Assembly (NCBI GenBank): GCA_037127315.1
Contig: JBBBDQ010000420.1
Coordinates: forward strand, 2,846,001 to 2,910,000
Length of the DNA: 64,000 nt
Origin: Ascarosepion bandense
Taxonomy: Eukaryota; Mollusca; Cephalopoda; Sepiida; Sepiidae
Direction: 5' to 3'
Translations under genes and position numbers: made by a program
Shown here: piece by piece, positions 1 through 10,660 of the stretch
How the letters are laid out: the number at the start of each line of letters is the position of its first letter
Numbering within the stretch: the first letter of the stretch is position 1
Notes under the pieces: model-generated
Seen by the model: the letters and a program-made list of their open reading frames with translations, nothing else
Databases searched by the model: none
Told to the model about the DNA's origin: nothing

Positions 1-330
1 CGTCACCCTACTCGCCAGAAAAGTCTGACGCGGAAAATAGTTTGGTCGGGATTAGAATGTCCTGATATAAAATCATCTCGTTCACTTTATTAAGTAAAAT
101 AAAAGATATATAAATTTTATCTTGAGAATTATAAAAAAAAAACATTTATTTTTTATTCTTCGACTTTCTACAATTTTTAATTTTGAAATAAGGTCTAACA
201 TTCATTTTATGCTTAAGTTGTTAAGCTCAAATTTTTAATAATCAACAACTTAACCTTGTTGCAGATTGTGCATCTACATGAAATATTATTCTCATGTTAA
301 TTTTTTTAAGGCTACTCTTCCATGCTGGCT
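1..330. other. AT-rich sequence, nothing recognised
   Basis: I see no open frame, terminal repeat or tRNA-like box here. The stretch is low-complexity A/T-rich DNA ahead of the SINE-related tandem repeat. Confidence 0.5.
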
Positions 331-399
331 CAGCGTTTGTTGGGAAAGAAGACTTATAGATTTTCCTGCTGTTCCTTTCCAATTCTTTCTGTGGTAGAC

Positions 400-626
400 T
401 GGTTGCCAGCCACATCTCTCCTGCTATATTAAGCTGGTTTTGAATTCAGAGATTCCTTCTAGACTGCTTGCCAGCCTCATCTCGCCTGCTATATTAAGCT
501 GGTTTTGAATTCAGAGATTCCTTCTAGACTGCTTGCCAGCCACATCTCTCCTGCTGCTTGCTTGCCAGCCACATCTCTCCTTAAGCTGGTTGTGAATTCA
601 GAGATTCCTTCTAGACTGCTTGCCAT
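400..626 (-). repeat. tandem repeat of about 66 bp within SINE-like sequence
   Basis: A unit of about 66 bp beginning ctgctatattaagctgg occurs at about 421 and 487, with a shortened third copy near 560-625. Each unit carries gactgcttgccagcc, a variant of the SINE-1 internal segment gactggttgccagcc. This looks like a local tandem amplification of a fragment of the SINE-1 family. Confidence 0.65.
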
Positions 627-692
627 CCAACGCTATTGAAGCCAGCCTCTCCTGCCATTTTCGCATAACTAGGAAAAGGAAAAGAGATGGAT

Positions 693-890
693 TCGTCAGT
701 CAGTGCCATACGGGACACACACTTGGGCGATCATGTCTCGAAAGAGACATGACTGACTGGGGAGAAGGTTTTCTAAGTTGCGATTGCTTTCTGTGGCAGA
801 CTGGTTGCCAACAAAGAATATAGAACCTAGGATGTCTAGCTGTTTAATTCATAGCTGTAGGGGAGAGCTTAAGATTAATACCTTTTCAAG
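693..890 (-). mobile_element. SINE-1 copy, 3' half only, diverged
   Basis: This is the minus-strand 3' portion of the SINE-1 family. It includes the tail cagtcagtgccata, the hairpin catgtctcgaaagagacatg at about 734, and the gactggttgcca block. The tRNA-related head is absent. It lies directly beside the next copy, so the two form a local pair. Confidence 0.65.
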
Positions 891-891
891 G

Positions 892-1199
892 GTCAGTCAG
901 TTATGTGCCATACGTGATAAACGCTTGGGCAATTATGACTCGAAAGAAACATGAATGACTGGGCAGAAGATTATCCCGCAGTAGGTTGCCATTGCTTCCT
1001 GCGGTAGACTGGTTGCCAACCAATGCTATCGAACCCAGTCTGTCCTGTTATTTAACCCATAACTGGAGGGAAGTGACGGATTAATAACTTTTGCAAGGGT
1101 ATTTGCGAGTAAGCGAATGCAAAGAATTCAACTGGAATTCGAACTCGACTCCGCAATTTGTCGTTCCGAGTCGATATCCACTGCTCCACAACGCACATC
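892..1199 (-). mobile_element. SINE-1, near full-length tRNA-derived SINE
   Basis: This is the family reference copy. Read on the minus strand, it opens with gatgtgcgttgtgg, a pol III A-box-like segment around tggtgcagtgg, and a B-box-like gagttcgaattcc about 45 nt later, as in tRNA genes. A body of about 250 bp follows, including a hairpin with 8-bp arms (catgtctc/gagacatg), then a tail of tandem actg units. The length of about 305 bp and the tRNA-like promoter define a tRNA-derived SINE transcribed by RNA polymerase III and mobilised in trans by a LINE. In this copy the A box reads tggagcagtgg. Confidence 0.85.
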
Positions 1200-2240
1200 T
1201 CATTTCAAGTAACCCCCTTTTCAAGGTTACTTGCGCGAATTCGAACTCAGCTTTCCGATTTCTCGTTCAGAGCCAATATCCACTACGCCATGGATTAATT
1301 TCCCAATTAGCACGTATTTCGAACTCGGCTCTCCTATTTCCTAATCCAATCCTCTATCTATTAATCCACCACCCATTTAATAATGCAGTTGTGGAATAAG
1401 AGCTAAATACGTCTTTTGATATATCCACGACTTTAAATTGGTTGTGGTAATAGTAAAGACCTTTATATTGATAATTATGACTCATCAGAAAACTCAGTAC
1501 ATAGGAAAAATCTTAAAATTTCTACGGGTTGTAACAGATATTGCTAGTGCATTGAAATTTATCTTTGAGCCTCAGTCCTAGAACTCAGAAGTCTCGATAG
1601 AAATAATACGTGGTTTGAAATGTGCCCAATTTGTCAATACTGCGCATTGTGTGTGAAAAATGACGCAATTCAAAATTCGGTGAAGAGTGGGCCAGAGTTT
1701 ATCGGATAACAAACAAAATCTCTCCACTATTTGCGCAACGAGCTCTAGCAAACCGACGTCACAATCAAGTGTGAATTCGAAAGGTGAGTGTTACGCGTTG
1801 CTCACAGCGTGAGTCAATGTAAGAAAGGAGGGTGGGAAGGACACTTCTGCTTTCTGATCGTTTCTTTTCTATCAGAAAGTGGCTAATCTTCAGCAACTGA
1901 CAACGTTTTGTGCATGCTGAAGCCGCCATCCTTTTGTTCGAACGGGAAGAAACTGCCCATCCCTTCAAACCGCTCAAGGCTCGCTAAGAATCAAGCACAA
2001 ATGTAATGTTTTCTCATGATCTGCACTCATTGGCACTTGAGACTGACATTTTCCCGACCAGGAAAATCTCAACATTCAGTTCATGGGATATTTTTGTAAT
2101 TTTAAATTAAAGTTACCATACAGTAATAATCAGGAGTAACAACGAACCTTACAAATTTAAACAATAATAATTGAATATAGTAAATGCGAGGAATACTTAC
2201 AAAAAAAAAAAGAAAAAAGAAAATCTAAAGTTAGATCAAA
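1200..2240. other. unannotated interval
   Basis: I find no coding exon signature, terminal repeat or SINE head here. Short open frames lack codon structure or recognisable motifs, and an A-rich run sits near 2200. Confidence 0.4.
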
Positions 2241-2247
2241 ATACATC

Positions 2248-2695
2248 AATTACACCCTTGTTCAAGTTAATTGAAACAAAACGAACAATGTCTTTCTAGG
2301 ATCTTTCACATTTTCCATGATCACGTATACGTCGTCTCTTGGCATTGTGTTTTTCTTCTGACCGCGTTTTCCTTTACGCTTTGGACTGATGTATCCAGTA
2401 TGTTTTTCGGCTTGATGATACGAATGACAGATGAAAGGCTGACACAAACAATATTCGCGATCTCTCTATGAGGCTTGCCAGTGTGTTTGTGCAGCGTTAC
2501 AATTTTCGTACGCTTCCTTGAAGTAACGTCCATCGCAGAGAATGGCCGTAGGACAATTATTCGCAACTCAAAGCAGTAGTGTCTGGGCGTGATGAAAATC
2601 TGATGAAATACGGATGACGTAATATTTTTAAGGCCCAAACAAATTTCATCATACACCACGAAAATAGATTCGTGTTACTACCCGTGAGTTAATTT
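2248..2695 (-). pseudogene. Tc1-like transposase relic, N-terminal HTH region only
   Basis: On the minus strand the readable peptide matches the N-terminal paired-type helix-turn-helix region of Tc1-family transposases. The stretch HTGKPHREIANIV is followed by a second helix region ending in RIIK, and a frameshift is needed to reach the basic GW-like linker (KRKGKRGQKK) and the DVYVI..VKDPRKT motif. The catalytic DDE/DDD domain is absent, so the relic cannot be active. One flank ends gaaatcgattacaccctg, also seen in the copy near 12.6 kb. The break after the DLF-like position is the same in both copies. Confidence 0.75.
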
Positions 2696-2699
2696 GAGG

Positions 2700-3450
2700 A
2701 AAAAATAGAAATCGATTACACCCTGTCAACCCGTGCGTCTAAAATTGACCGTATGGTGAAATAAAGGGAACTAGAGTAGTTGTTTCTATTAATGTTGTAA
2801 GTAAATATTGTTGAACACCCAATTTGTGGGGTTTAATTTCAAATATCTGTCTTTTAGGAATGTCTTTTAGAAACAATGATGTCTTTTAGGAACAATGATG
2901 ATGATGAACATCATCATTATCATGTCCCATGGTGTGTTGTGCTTGTAGGGCAGCTGCGCTTGACCAGTTTTTTCATTATCTCTGAAATGATTTTGCATGG
3001 ACTCTTTTAATGTTAGTATAGACACAGTGATGGTCTAATTGGGTGCGTAATCTAACATTCTTTGAAAGAAGATATTGATTTTGGTAGGTTATGTGGTAGG
3101 TTGTTTCCTTAATCCACGCTCTTTTGACCTACTTTGCAAAATTTGTATAAAAAAAAGAACAGAGTTTTTTTCCTTTTTTGACGAGCAAATAACACACTGA
3201 AGTAGCAGTTACGACAATTAAATCAAACACGATGTGCCAGAATGAAATTAGTTGTTACGATCATTCATCACATCCTACTGACTGTTACTACAAAATTACA
3301 GACAAAAATTAATAATATCAAAAACTTTATCAGTAGAACAATTTCCAGGGCAAAAATAGCAAAATAATTGGTAATATATTGAACTAAAAGAGAAAAAAAA
3401 TTCCATTATTTGCACTATTCGGACTGTTGTCCTAATCTTTATTGCAATGT
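2700..3450. other. unannotated interval
   Basis: A simple atgatgatgaacatcatcat palindrome occurs near 2897-2916. Otherwise I see no recognisable gene or mobile-element terminus. Confidence 0.4.
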
Positions 3451-3451
3451 C

Positions 3452-3830
3452 CTCAAGGACACATGACCCACGGGATATAGACATTCCAGTGACTTGTCCC
3501 GAAGTGTTGAGAGTTCAATACCTGGCTACAGTAGTGGTGAAAAAATAATTTAGAGAGTTGAGTTAAAGGAGGACAACTTCATGGAATCTGGAAGTGGCAT
3601 CGTACATGGAATGAGAATGATATACCCCAATGATCGAAATAAGAGTGTCAGTTCAAAATTTCTAGCATTTGAAGAAGGCCGTAGCGTACAACGGCTGAAA
3701 CGTGGTAAACATGGCAATAAAGATACGGACAGAAGTCCAACCAGTGTAAACAATGTAAATACTACCTCATCCCAGAAGTATAAACAAATACCGAGGAAGA
3801 CAGAATAAGGAATAAAACTCAAACATATAC
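3452..3830 (+). mobile_element. SINE-3, tRNA-related dispersed repeat
   Basis: A tRNA-like head (a degenerate A-box region near 3460, then a B-box-like gagagttcaatacctgg near 3508) is followed by a body shared with 30.72-30.98 kb. Shared blocks include aatgagaatgatatacccca near 3609, a gtacaacgg block, and a tail with repeated gtaaac/gtaaatac. A third copy lies on the minus strand at 37.26-37.54 kb. The open frames inside are incidental. The family assignment rests on the three-way match. Confidence 0.6.
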
Positions 3831-3954
3831 AGTATAAATACAGTATCAGAAAAAAGGAATAAACACCTCATCGATGTATACACGTGAGAACGAAGATGAT
3901 TGGAGAAAGCAAAAACATTGTTATTTCTTCATTTATATGAAGCATTTAAGCGGT

Positions 3955-4260
3955 CAGTCAGTTAAATGCCATACGTGATACACGCTTGGGCGATCATGTC
4001 TCGAAAGAGAAATGACTGACTGGACAGAAGATTATCCCGCAGTAGGTTGTCATTGCTTTCTGCAGTAGACTGGTTGCCAGCCAAGGCTATAGACCCCAAT
4101 CTGTCCTGTTATTTAACCAATAACTGGAAGGATTAGACGGATTAATACCTTTCGCAAGGTATTTGCGCATAAGTGAATGCAACGTATTCAACTGGAATTC
4201 GAACTCGGCTTCCCGAGTTGTCGTTCGGAGCGGATATCCACTGCACCACAACGCACATCC
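3955..4260 (-). mobile_element. SINE-1 with 8-bp target-site duplication
   Basis: This is a full-length SINE-1 copy flanked by the direct repeat taagcggt at 3947-3954 and 4261-4268. The duplication fixes both ends and supports insertion by LINE-type target-primed reverse transcription. Confidence 0.9.
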
Positions 4261-4269
4261 TAAGCGGTA

Positions 4270-4735
4270 CACATAGTGAATAACATTTCACTGTTCATGT
4301 ATCAAGAGAAAAAAATAATCTCGGCTACGGAAAGCAGAGGCTAAAGGTGCTTATCAGTACCATGAATGTTAACTACATGTGCTGCAAGAAGGTAGGCCTG
4401 CCAGGTAGGTTATACTAACTATAACAACAGAAAGAATCTAGACTGCAGGAGGCAGGCTAAAGGCTAAAGGATTTTACCTGTACCGTTGAGGTTATCCAAA
4501 TGTAACGTGAGAAGGTGGGTCTACCATGTAAGTTATAGACACTGTAATAACAGAAAGAAAGAATCTAGGCTAAGGGATACATGCCTAGATTCTTCTTTCT
4601 GTAAGGGAAACTTACCTTTTCCGTTAAGGTTAGCTTAAAGTACCGTGTGAAGGTAGGCCTATCACCGAAAATGCATAAACTCTCCAGAAAAAATACCTGT
4701 GAATACTAAAGAAATTACCTGTGTGTAGTGAAACA
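4270..4735. other. degenerate local tandem repeats
   Basis: The motifs ggcaggctaaagg, aggttagcttaaag and gaaggtaggcctac recur with a spacing of about 80-110 bp between 4330 and 4670. This suggests an old tandem array. No coding capacity is recognised. Confidence 0.45.
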
Positions 4736-5085
4736 TCTTGTATGGTGCTCCTGCTATATATTTAGAGATTCTTGATAAAGTCTTAGAAAAAAATTACAAT
4801 GTTATTGATCCTAACCTGACATCTCGGCTTCAATCCGTTTCCCATAATACCGTAATGTGCCTTTTCTCTAAATGCTTTCATGGTAATTTTTCTGATGAAC
4901 CTTCTCCTATGGTACCTAGTCTTTATTAATTTAAACGCAGTACTAGTTTGGCAAGGACTCATAATTTGGGGATTGAAATGAACAGATGTAACAGTAAGTC
5001 AACAGTTCATTCTATCGCATTTTTCCTGTGGAAGTTTCTTCTGGCTTCAAAGATTTGAATGTAATATCAATCTTTATCTTCTTTC
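4735..5085 (+). pseudogene. LINE-A reverse-transcriptase ORF, C-terminal fragment
   Basis: The translation GAPAIYLEILDKVLEKN, followed by NVIDPNLTSRLQSVS, matches the C-terminal segment of the RT pseudogene at 28.7-29.9 kb (GAPAVHLSVLDRLQRRS and NVIDTDLAARLQPL). That segment lies downstream of the RT domain in this CR1/jockey-like family. The frame breaks at about 4927, but related sequence (SLARTHNLGIEMNRC) continues to about 5080. It is 5'-truncated. Confidence 0.65.
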
Positions 5086-5335
5086 ATAAGTATTATTGTC
5101 CTTTCTCTTTAATAATATATTCTTTAACACTCATTAACCTCTTACGTCTTAGTGGCTTTCTTGCTTTGCTTGGGGATAAATGAAAAAAATTCAAAGTTTA
5201 ACATCAAAGAGGAATATAACATAAGACAAATTATTCACCATAGCTTACTGTATGAAAATGAAAAGTTGGTACTACTATAGAGGTATTTAAAAGATTTGTG
5301 CAGTGAATACGGATGCAGTAATGCATTGTACTAGT

Positions 5336-5649
5336 CAGTCAGTCAGTTAAGTGCCATACATAATACACGCTAGGGCGATCATGTCTCGAAAGAAACATGA
5401 CTGACTAGGCAGAAGATTATCCTGCAGTAGGTTGCCATTGCTTTCTGCGGTAGAATGCTTGCCGACCAAGGCTATAGAACCCAATCTGTCCTGTTATTTA
5501 ACCAATAACTGGAAGGAAGTGATGGGTTAATACCTTTCCTAAGGGTATTTGCTCGTAAGTGAATGCAAAGAATTCAACTGAAATTCGAACTCGGCTCGCC
5601 GATTTGTCGTTCCGAGTCGATATCTACTGCACCACAACGCACATCCTTA
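5336..5649 (-). mobile_element. SINE-1 with 7-bp target-site duplication
   Basis: Full-length copy flanked by tactagt at 5329-5335 and 5650-5656. The tail has three cagt units. Confidence 0.88.
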
Positions 5650-5821
5650 TACTAGTTACTTATTACAAAAATCGATAGTGACATATTCGACAAGTCTAGA
5701 AGATGATCATATTTAACTGAAGAACTTTTGAAAGTAACCATTAGCTGTATCATATATAACTGCTTATTAATTGGGAAACATTTGGTTTCATCGCAAGGTA
5801 TCGCTTGAAAACCAAACTTTC

Positions 5822-6095
5822 AACCAATTTTTTTTTTTTAATCGTATCACCCCAAGCAAGGCATTCCACTGCCACTATAGCGCAGGGGGTTACATAGAGC
5901 GATTGGGTATAGGAAATGTCAGAAGGAGGGTGATAGAAGACTTAGGATGTACATAGGGAGAGAGTTGGAGAGAGTGGGTGTGAGTTAGTGTGTTAGGAGG
6001 TGTCTATTGACCTTACATTTAAACTTCTGGAGGTTGTAGCCGTCGGGGAAGCAAGCATGCGGTAGGGAATTCCACAGGCGGGAAGTGCGAGGATT
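5822..6095 (-). mobile_element. LINE-A 3' end with poly(A), minus strand
   Basis: Read on the minus strand it ends in tgccttgcttggggtgata and then a poly(A) tail, visible here as poly(T) at 5828-5839. The same 3' UTR is attached to the RT pseudogene at 59.07-61.15 kb. Upstream it encodes the family C-terminus (CFPDGYNLQ-like). It is 5'-truncated, as is usual for LINE insertions. Confidence 0.8.
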
Positions 6096-6189
6096 GCAGT
6101 AGATTTTTTAAAAATCTATTTTTAGCTAGGAATGTCACCCATTTATTTTTTCTAATCGCCTTGTTACATGAGATGAAAAATTGGGTTCG

Positions 6190-6462
6190 AAATGTCATCA
6201 CAAGTCTGCTTTCCCGACAGTTACAATCTCCAGGTGTTTAAGTGTAGGGTCAATAGACACCTCCTATCACACTAACTCCCAACTATTCTCACAACACTCT
6301 CATCTACCCAACCCTCATTCTCGGTATCCGCACCCGCCTATCACCCACCCTCTGTTATTTCCTATATTTAATCAGCCTTTCTCCACTCTACGTAGCCCCC
6401 TGCACAGTAGTGGCAGTGACATGCCTTGCTCGGGGTGAAACGCTTATAAAAAAAAAAAAAAA
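6190..6462 (+). mobile_element. LINE-A 3' end with poly(A), plus strand
   Basis: This is homologous to the preceding feature in opposite orientation, ending gccttgctcggggtgaaac plus an A run at 6449-6462. Together the two form a large inverted repeat with the poly(A) ends pointing outward. Confidence 0.8.
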
Positions 6463-6804
6463 TGTAAAAATTCTATCGCCATAGATATTTGCTTTCTATC
6501 TAGATTGCAAACAAAATGTGTCGTTCGTTACTTGCTATGAAGCATAAAAGTGCCATCATTGCAGATTTAACATCTACAGGCTTTTCAGTTGTATCAATCA
6601 CGAGAACATTTTTTAAGGAGCATAAAGTCAGAAACAAAGAAATTGAAAACAGTTTTTCGAATATTCATTCAACGAAAAACCTATATTTCTTTAAACATCG
6701 CACCAAAAATTGTATGCATTCTCGAGGGTTGCAATCATGAACTAATAATGATGCTTACGTTTTCACAAATAATGTTTAAATAATTTTAATTTTAATATCC
6801 TCTC

Positions 6805-7125
6805 TTCCTGGTAATTCTTCTTTTCTCGCACTTCCGCCTGTGGAATTCCCTTCCATTCACTTGCTTTTCCGACAGCTGCAATCTCCAAAAATTTAAATGT
6901 AAAGTCAATAGTCATCTCCTATCTCATTAACCTGAATCCCCCTCTCTCTCTCTCATGCTCCTTTCTCAGTCCAGTTCACTCTCATCTGTATTCTCATCAT
7001 TCTCTTACCCACTTCCTGACACCCACTATAACTTGTCACTCTTTCTCATAACTTTTCTCCGATGTAACCCCCTGTAAAACAGTGTCAATAAAATGCCTTG
7101 TTTGGGGCGATATGATTACATATAT
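6805..7125 (+). mobile_element. LINE-A 3' end, first of a direct pair
   Basis: LINE-A 3' UTR beginning ttctcgcacttccgcctgtg and ending gccttgtttggggcgatatg, followed by a short (TA) run rather than poly(A). Confidence 0.75.
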
Positions 7126-7142
7126 ATATATTTATATATAGC

Positions 7143-7447
7143 CTCTTTTCTCGCACTATCTACCTGTGAAATTACCTTTCATTTACTTGCTTTCCGACAG
7201 CTACAATCTCCAAGAATTTAAATGTAAAGTCTATAGTCATCTTCTATCTCACTAACCTGAATCCTCTCTCTCTCTCATGCTCCTTTCTCTGTCCACTCCA
7301 CTCTCATCAGTATTCGCATCCTTCTCTTACCCACTTCCTGACGCCCCCTATAACCTGACACTCTTTCTCATAACTTTTCTCCGATGTAACCCCCTGAAAA
7401 ACAGTGGCAATAAAATGCTTTGCTTGGGGTAGTATGATTATAAAAGA
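7143..7447 (+). mobile_element. LINE-A 3' end, second of a direct pair
   Basis: Closely similar to the preceding copy (ttctcgcactatctacctgtg to gctttgcttggggtag) and in the same direction about 325 bp later, with the (TA) run between them. This looks like a tandem duplication of one insertion. Confidence 0.75.
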
Positions 7448-7599
7448 ATACTTGGGCTGTTACTCTGGATATTTTGAAAGCATTTGAAGGGTTTGCCTGC
7501 CACACAAGTTAAAAGGCCACTCTACTTCCGGTCTCATTTTGTGATCTATTTCTGATCTAATGAAAAAATGACCAACAGTTTGCTGTTAATTGGGTAAGG

Positions 7600-8160
7600 T
7601 TATTTTCGTTTGGTTCGATTTGTTTTATGGCATCTCAATCTCAATAGATTGTTTAATGCCGACAAGACTTTTTTTTACAATAGATTCGCGTGAATAGAAT
7701 AGGTATTCTTTGTCAGGTTTCATTGACGTATTTTTGTAAAGAGGATTTTGTCGAGAGTCAGATGCATTACAGGTATATATATTTTCTTTTAACAAAAATA
7801 AACTCTTCCATGTTATTCCTTTTGAAGGTGTTAAAATTAACAACCCACTCCACTCTCTTAGCTGGGGTTTCAGAATACGCTAACTGCTGCTCTGCAGGGC
7901 GTTAAAACCACCCAATATGGCATCCCCGGCCTGAAGATAAACTACATCTGTGTCCAGGGTTTGACGATAAACTGCATCTGGCAGCAAGGCCTCTAATTGA
8001 GAAGTTTTAAGGAGCATGAAACCGCCTTTTAATCACTGTTGTTCCCAAGTTCACCCTAACCTGGGACAGTAGCACTTGTTAGGGTCCCAGGGATAGGCAA
8101 ATAACTAACTCTTAATTTGGAGTCAAAACACAATGAAAGTGTAAAAAGTATTTTTATAGT
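7600..8160. repeat. dispersed repeat D, partial copy
   Basis: The block at 7605-7780 (gatttgttttatggc ... tttaatgccgacaagac ... aaagaggattttgtcg) recurs at 14.04-14.23 kb. In inverse orientation its core recurs at 22.53-22.62, 23.63-23.70 and 24.38-24.46 kb. The block at 7860-8120, with gttcccaagttc and agtagcacttgttagg, recurs at 22.19-22.32 kb. I recognise no coding function, and the family is undefined. Confidence 0.5.
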
Positions 8161-8189
8161 GAAAATTTTTTTTATAAAAAAACGACAAA

Positions 8190-8410
8190 GTCAGAACTGT
8201 TTTGCAGTATCACAGCTCATTAGTACGGTTAGACATCCGATTGCTTCTAGCCAGGATTAAAACCCGACCGCATTGACATCAGTCGGCGATTCTATCTCTG
8301 AGCTATGGACGCTCGGTAGAGGTAGGCGGACTTTAGCGTGTTATATACAATGTAAACACACGCGAGTAGCGGAAAGTGTTCAAATTTATTACTGAATGAA
8401 CGATGCGTAA
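8190..8410 (-). mobile_element. SINE-2 (tRNA head plus decayed hammerhead)
   Basis: On the minus strand this matches the better copy at 17.93-18.16 kb. It has a tRNA-like head (A box near 8310, B-box-like ggttttaatcctgg near 8257) followed by a hammerhead-like segment. The core here is altered: CUGAUGA is CUAAUGA and GAAA is AAAA, so cleavage is unlikely. The upstream edge ttactgaatgaacgat at about 8390 is shared with the other copy. Confidence 0.65.
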
Positions 8411-8464
8411 ATGCGTGAGTAGTTACTGTTTTTTAAGTCTAACTTTCCTTCATAGTGCTCAATC

Positions 8465-8870
8465 GGGGTGTGAGAGAGTATTGCTCGGTGCTTTTGCTGT
8501 ATATTTAGAGATCCTTGATAAAATCCGAAGATGAATCAGCAATATTATTAGTCCTTGACATCTCGGCTTAGTTCCCTTTCTCACCGCCGTAATGTAGCTT
8601 CTTTGTGCCTTCATGATAATTGTTCACGTGAATTCTTTACTATGATACTTAAACTGTTAATTTAAGCGCAGTATTAAGTTGGTAGTTAGCTCAGAGTTGA
8701 AATGGCTAGATATAACTATAAGTTCTTTGCTAACAGTTCCTTTTCTCTGACTTTTCGTTTGTGGAATTCTCTTCCAATCTTTAACTTTGAAATTCAAAAA
8801 CTTAAATGCAATATCAGTTATTATCTACTACCTTCTTGATTAGTCTTCTTTGATTTTAGCTCGCTAATCT
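8465..8870 (+). pseudogene. LINE-A C-terminal fragment
   Basis: Heavily decayed but alignable to 4735-5085: tatatttagagatccttgataaa, then catctcggctt, then a block near 8700-8860 that includes gtggaattctcttcc. Several frameshifts and stops are present. Confidence 0.55.
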
Positions 8871-9350
8871 TTCTATTTTCTTTTTTGTTTTTTGACTCTC
8901 AGTAAACACTTGTATCTTGGTAGCTTCACTGCTTTGCATAGATGATATAATTAATAAACAAAACAACAACTAAAAAGAAAAAGAAAAGAAAAATCACGTT
9001 TACAAAAAGCTTAAAAAAATAAAGAAACAAATTTCTATATTCGGTGGAACCGAAAGAAAGCGGAAATTCTGCCATTCAGCGTAAGTATTCTATCTAAAAT
9101 AATTGCTGTCACCTTAAGTGATATCACTGTGGCCATTAGAGCCAATAAAATGAAATCCATATTCATTTTTTAAATCTCATCGGCAAACATACATTTAATT
9201 ATTCAGTAGGGATTATTTACTATTTTCCATACGTATTTCGAGAATTCATCAGAAATTTAAAATCGAATTAGAATAACATTTTCAAGTTAAAACCGGTTGG
9301 AATTTCCCCAGAATGTCTGATATGATCCTATTATCAATGTCTTCAAGTTT
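8870..9350. other. unannotated interval
   Basis: A-rich sequence with no recognised gene, terminal repeat or tRNA-like motif. Confidence 0.4.
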
Positions 9351-9356
9351 ATATTA

Positions 9357-9644
9357 AGTCACTTAAGTGCCATACGTGATACAGGCTTTGGGCGATCATG
9401 TCTCGAAAGTGACATGACTGACTGGGCAGAAGATTATCTCTCCATTGCATTCTGCGGTAGACTGGTTGCCAGCCAAGGCTATAGAACTCAATCTGTCCTA
9501 TTATTTAACCTGTAACTGGCGAGAAGAGACCTTTCTTATGGGTATTTGTGCGTAAATGAATGCAAGGAATTCAACTGGAATTCGAACCGGGCCCCCCGAC
9601 CTGTCGTTCTGTGTCGATACCCACTGCACCACAACGTAAAATCC
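9357..9644 (-). mobile_element. SINE-1 copy
   Basis: Recognised by the hairpin catgtctcgaaagtgacatg with one mismatch in its stem, the gactggttgccagcc block and the head near 9560-9640. A short internal deletion removes the ccgcagtagg part. Flanking ttatatt may be a 7-bp target duplication. Confidence 0.8.
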
Positions 9645-10080
9645 TTGCTTATATTGTTTCTATTAAACCTATTTCATTTTAAATTTGTGTTAAACTTGAG
9701 AAACTATCAATATTGTTTGGGCCTATATACGATCAACGGAAATAAACTAGATAGAAATATAATTTTTTAATTATGCGTTAAGATTTTTCATAGTATGGAA
9801 TTTTGTGGATCCTGGAAAAGAAGTTACGTTCTTTTTTTTTTTTTTTAAGAAAGTTGACTGTGAGAGAAGATTGAATTCTGTAGTTTTGGAAGGTCAAGAT
9901 TTCCTTGAATCCCGCAAGACAGCTCAAGAGGGCTACGGAAATAAGTTGAGTTCTGAATAGATTCTGAAGAGTTCAGAACCGCGTCCGAATTTCTTCAAAG
10001 AAATTGAGATCATATTTTAATGACTAATTCTTTGGTTTTAGAATATTTCGCTCCCAGTAGTATCGGCAGTATTGATACTA
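9645..10080. other. unannotated interval
   Basis: A T run at 9832-9846 is the only notable element. No gene is recognised. Confidence 0.4.
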
Positions 10081-10660
10081 TTTTTTACACTTTGAAAACA
10101 CTTTTTACATTTAAGGTATTTTTTTTACATTTAAAACATATTTAAAACGCTTTTTACATTTAAAACACCTTTTACACTTTTAAAACACGTTTTACACTTT
10201 TAAAACACGTTTTACATTTAAACACTTTTTACACTTTTAAAACACTTTACAAATTTAAAGCATTTTTTTACATTTAAAACATGTTTAAAACGCTTTTTAC
10301 ATTTAAGTACTTATTACACATTTTACATTTATAACACTTTTTCTACATTTAAAACATGTTTAAAATGCTTTTTTACATTTAAAGCTCTTTTTACACTTTT
10401 AAAACTCTTTTTACATTTAAAACACTTTTGAAACATTTTTTACATTTAAATTATTTTTATATATAAAATACCTTTAAAACATTTTCAAATATAATACACT
10501 TTTCACACTTTTAAAACACTTTTTATATTTAAAACACTTTTAAATCATTTTACATTTAAAACTCTTTTAAAATATTTTTACATTGAAAACATTTTTGAAA
10601 CAATATTTACAATGAAACACTTTTAACACATTTGTATATTCAATGTACTTTTTGCGTTAA
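10080..10660. repeat. degenerate AT-rich tandem array
   Basis: The phrase tttttacatttaaaacac recurs about 25 times with variable spacing of roughly 18-30 bp and many indels. It is an old short-unit array. No coding function is seen. Confidence 0.75.

Noticed and set aside
892..1199. tRNA-like A and B boxes as functional tRNA genes
   Set aside because: The boxes belong to SINE heads; no cloverleaf with a proper acceptor stem can be drawn, and the same sequence recurs over 20 times with target duplications.
3550..3822. Overlapping open frames at 3.55-3.82 kb as coding exons
   Set aside because: They overlap on both strands within SINE-3, which is repeated at 30.7 and 37.3 kb.
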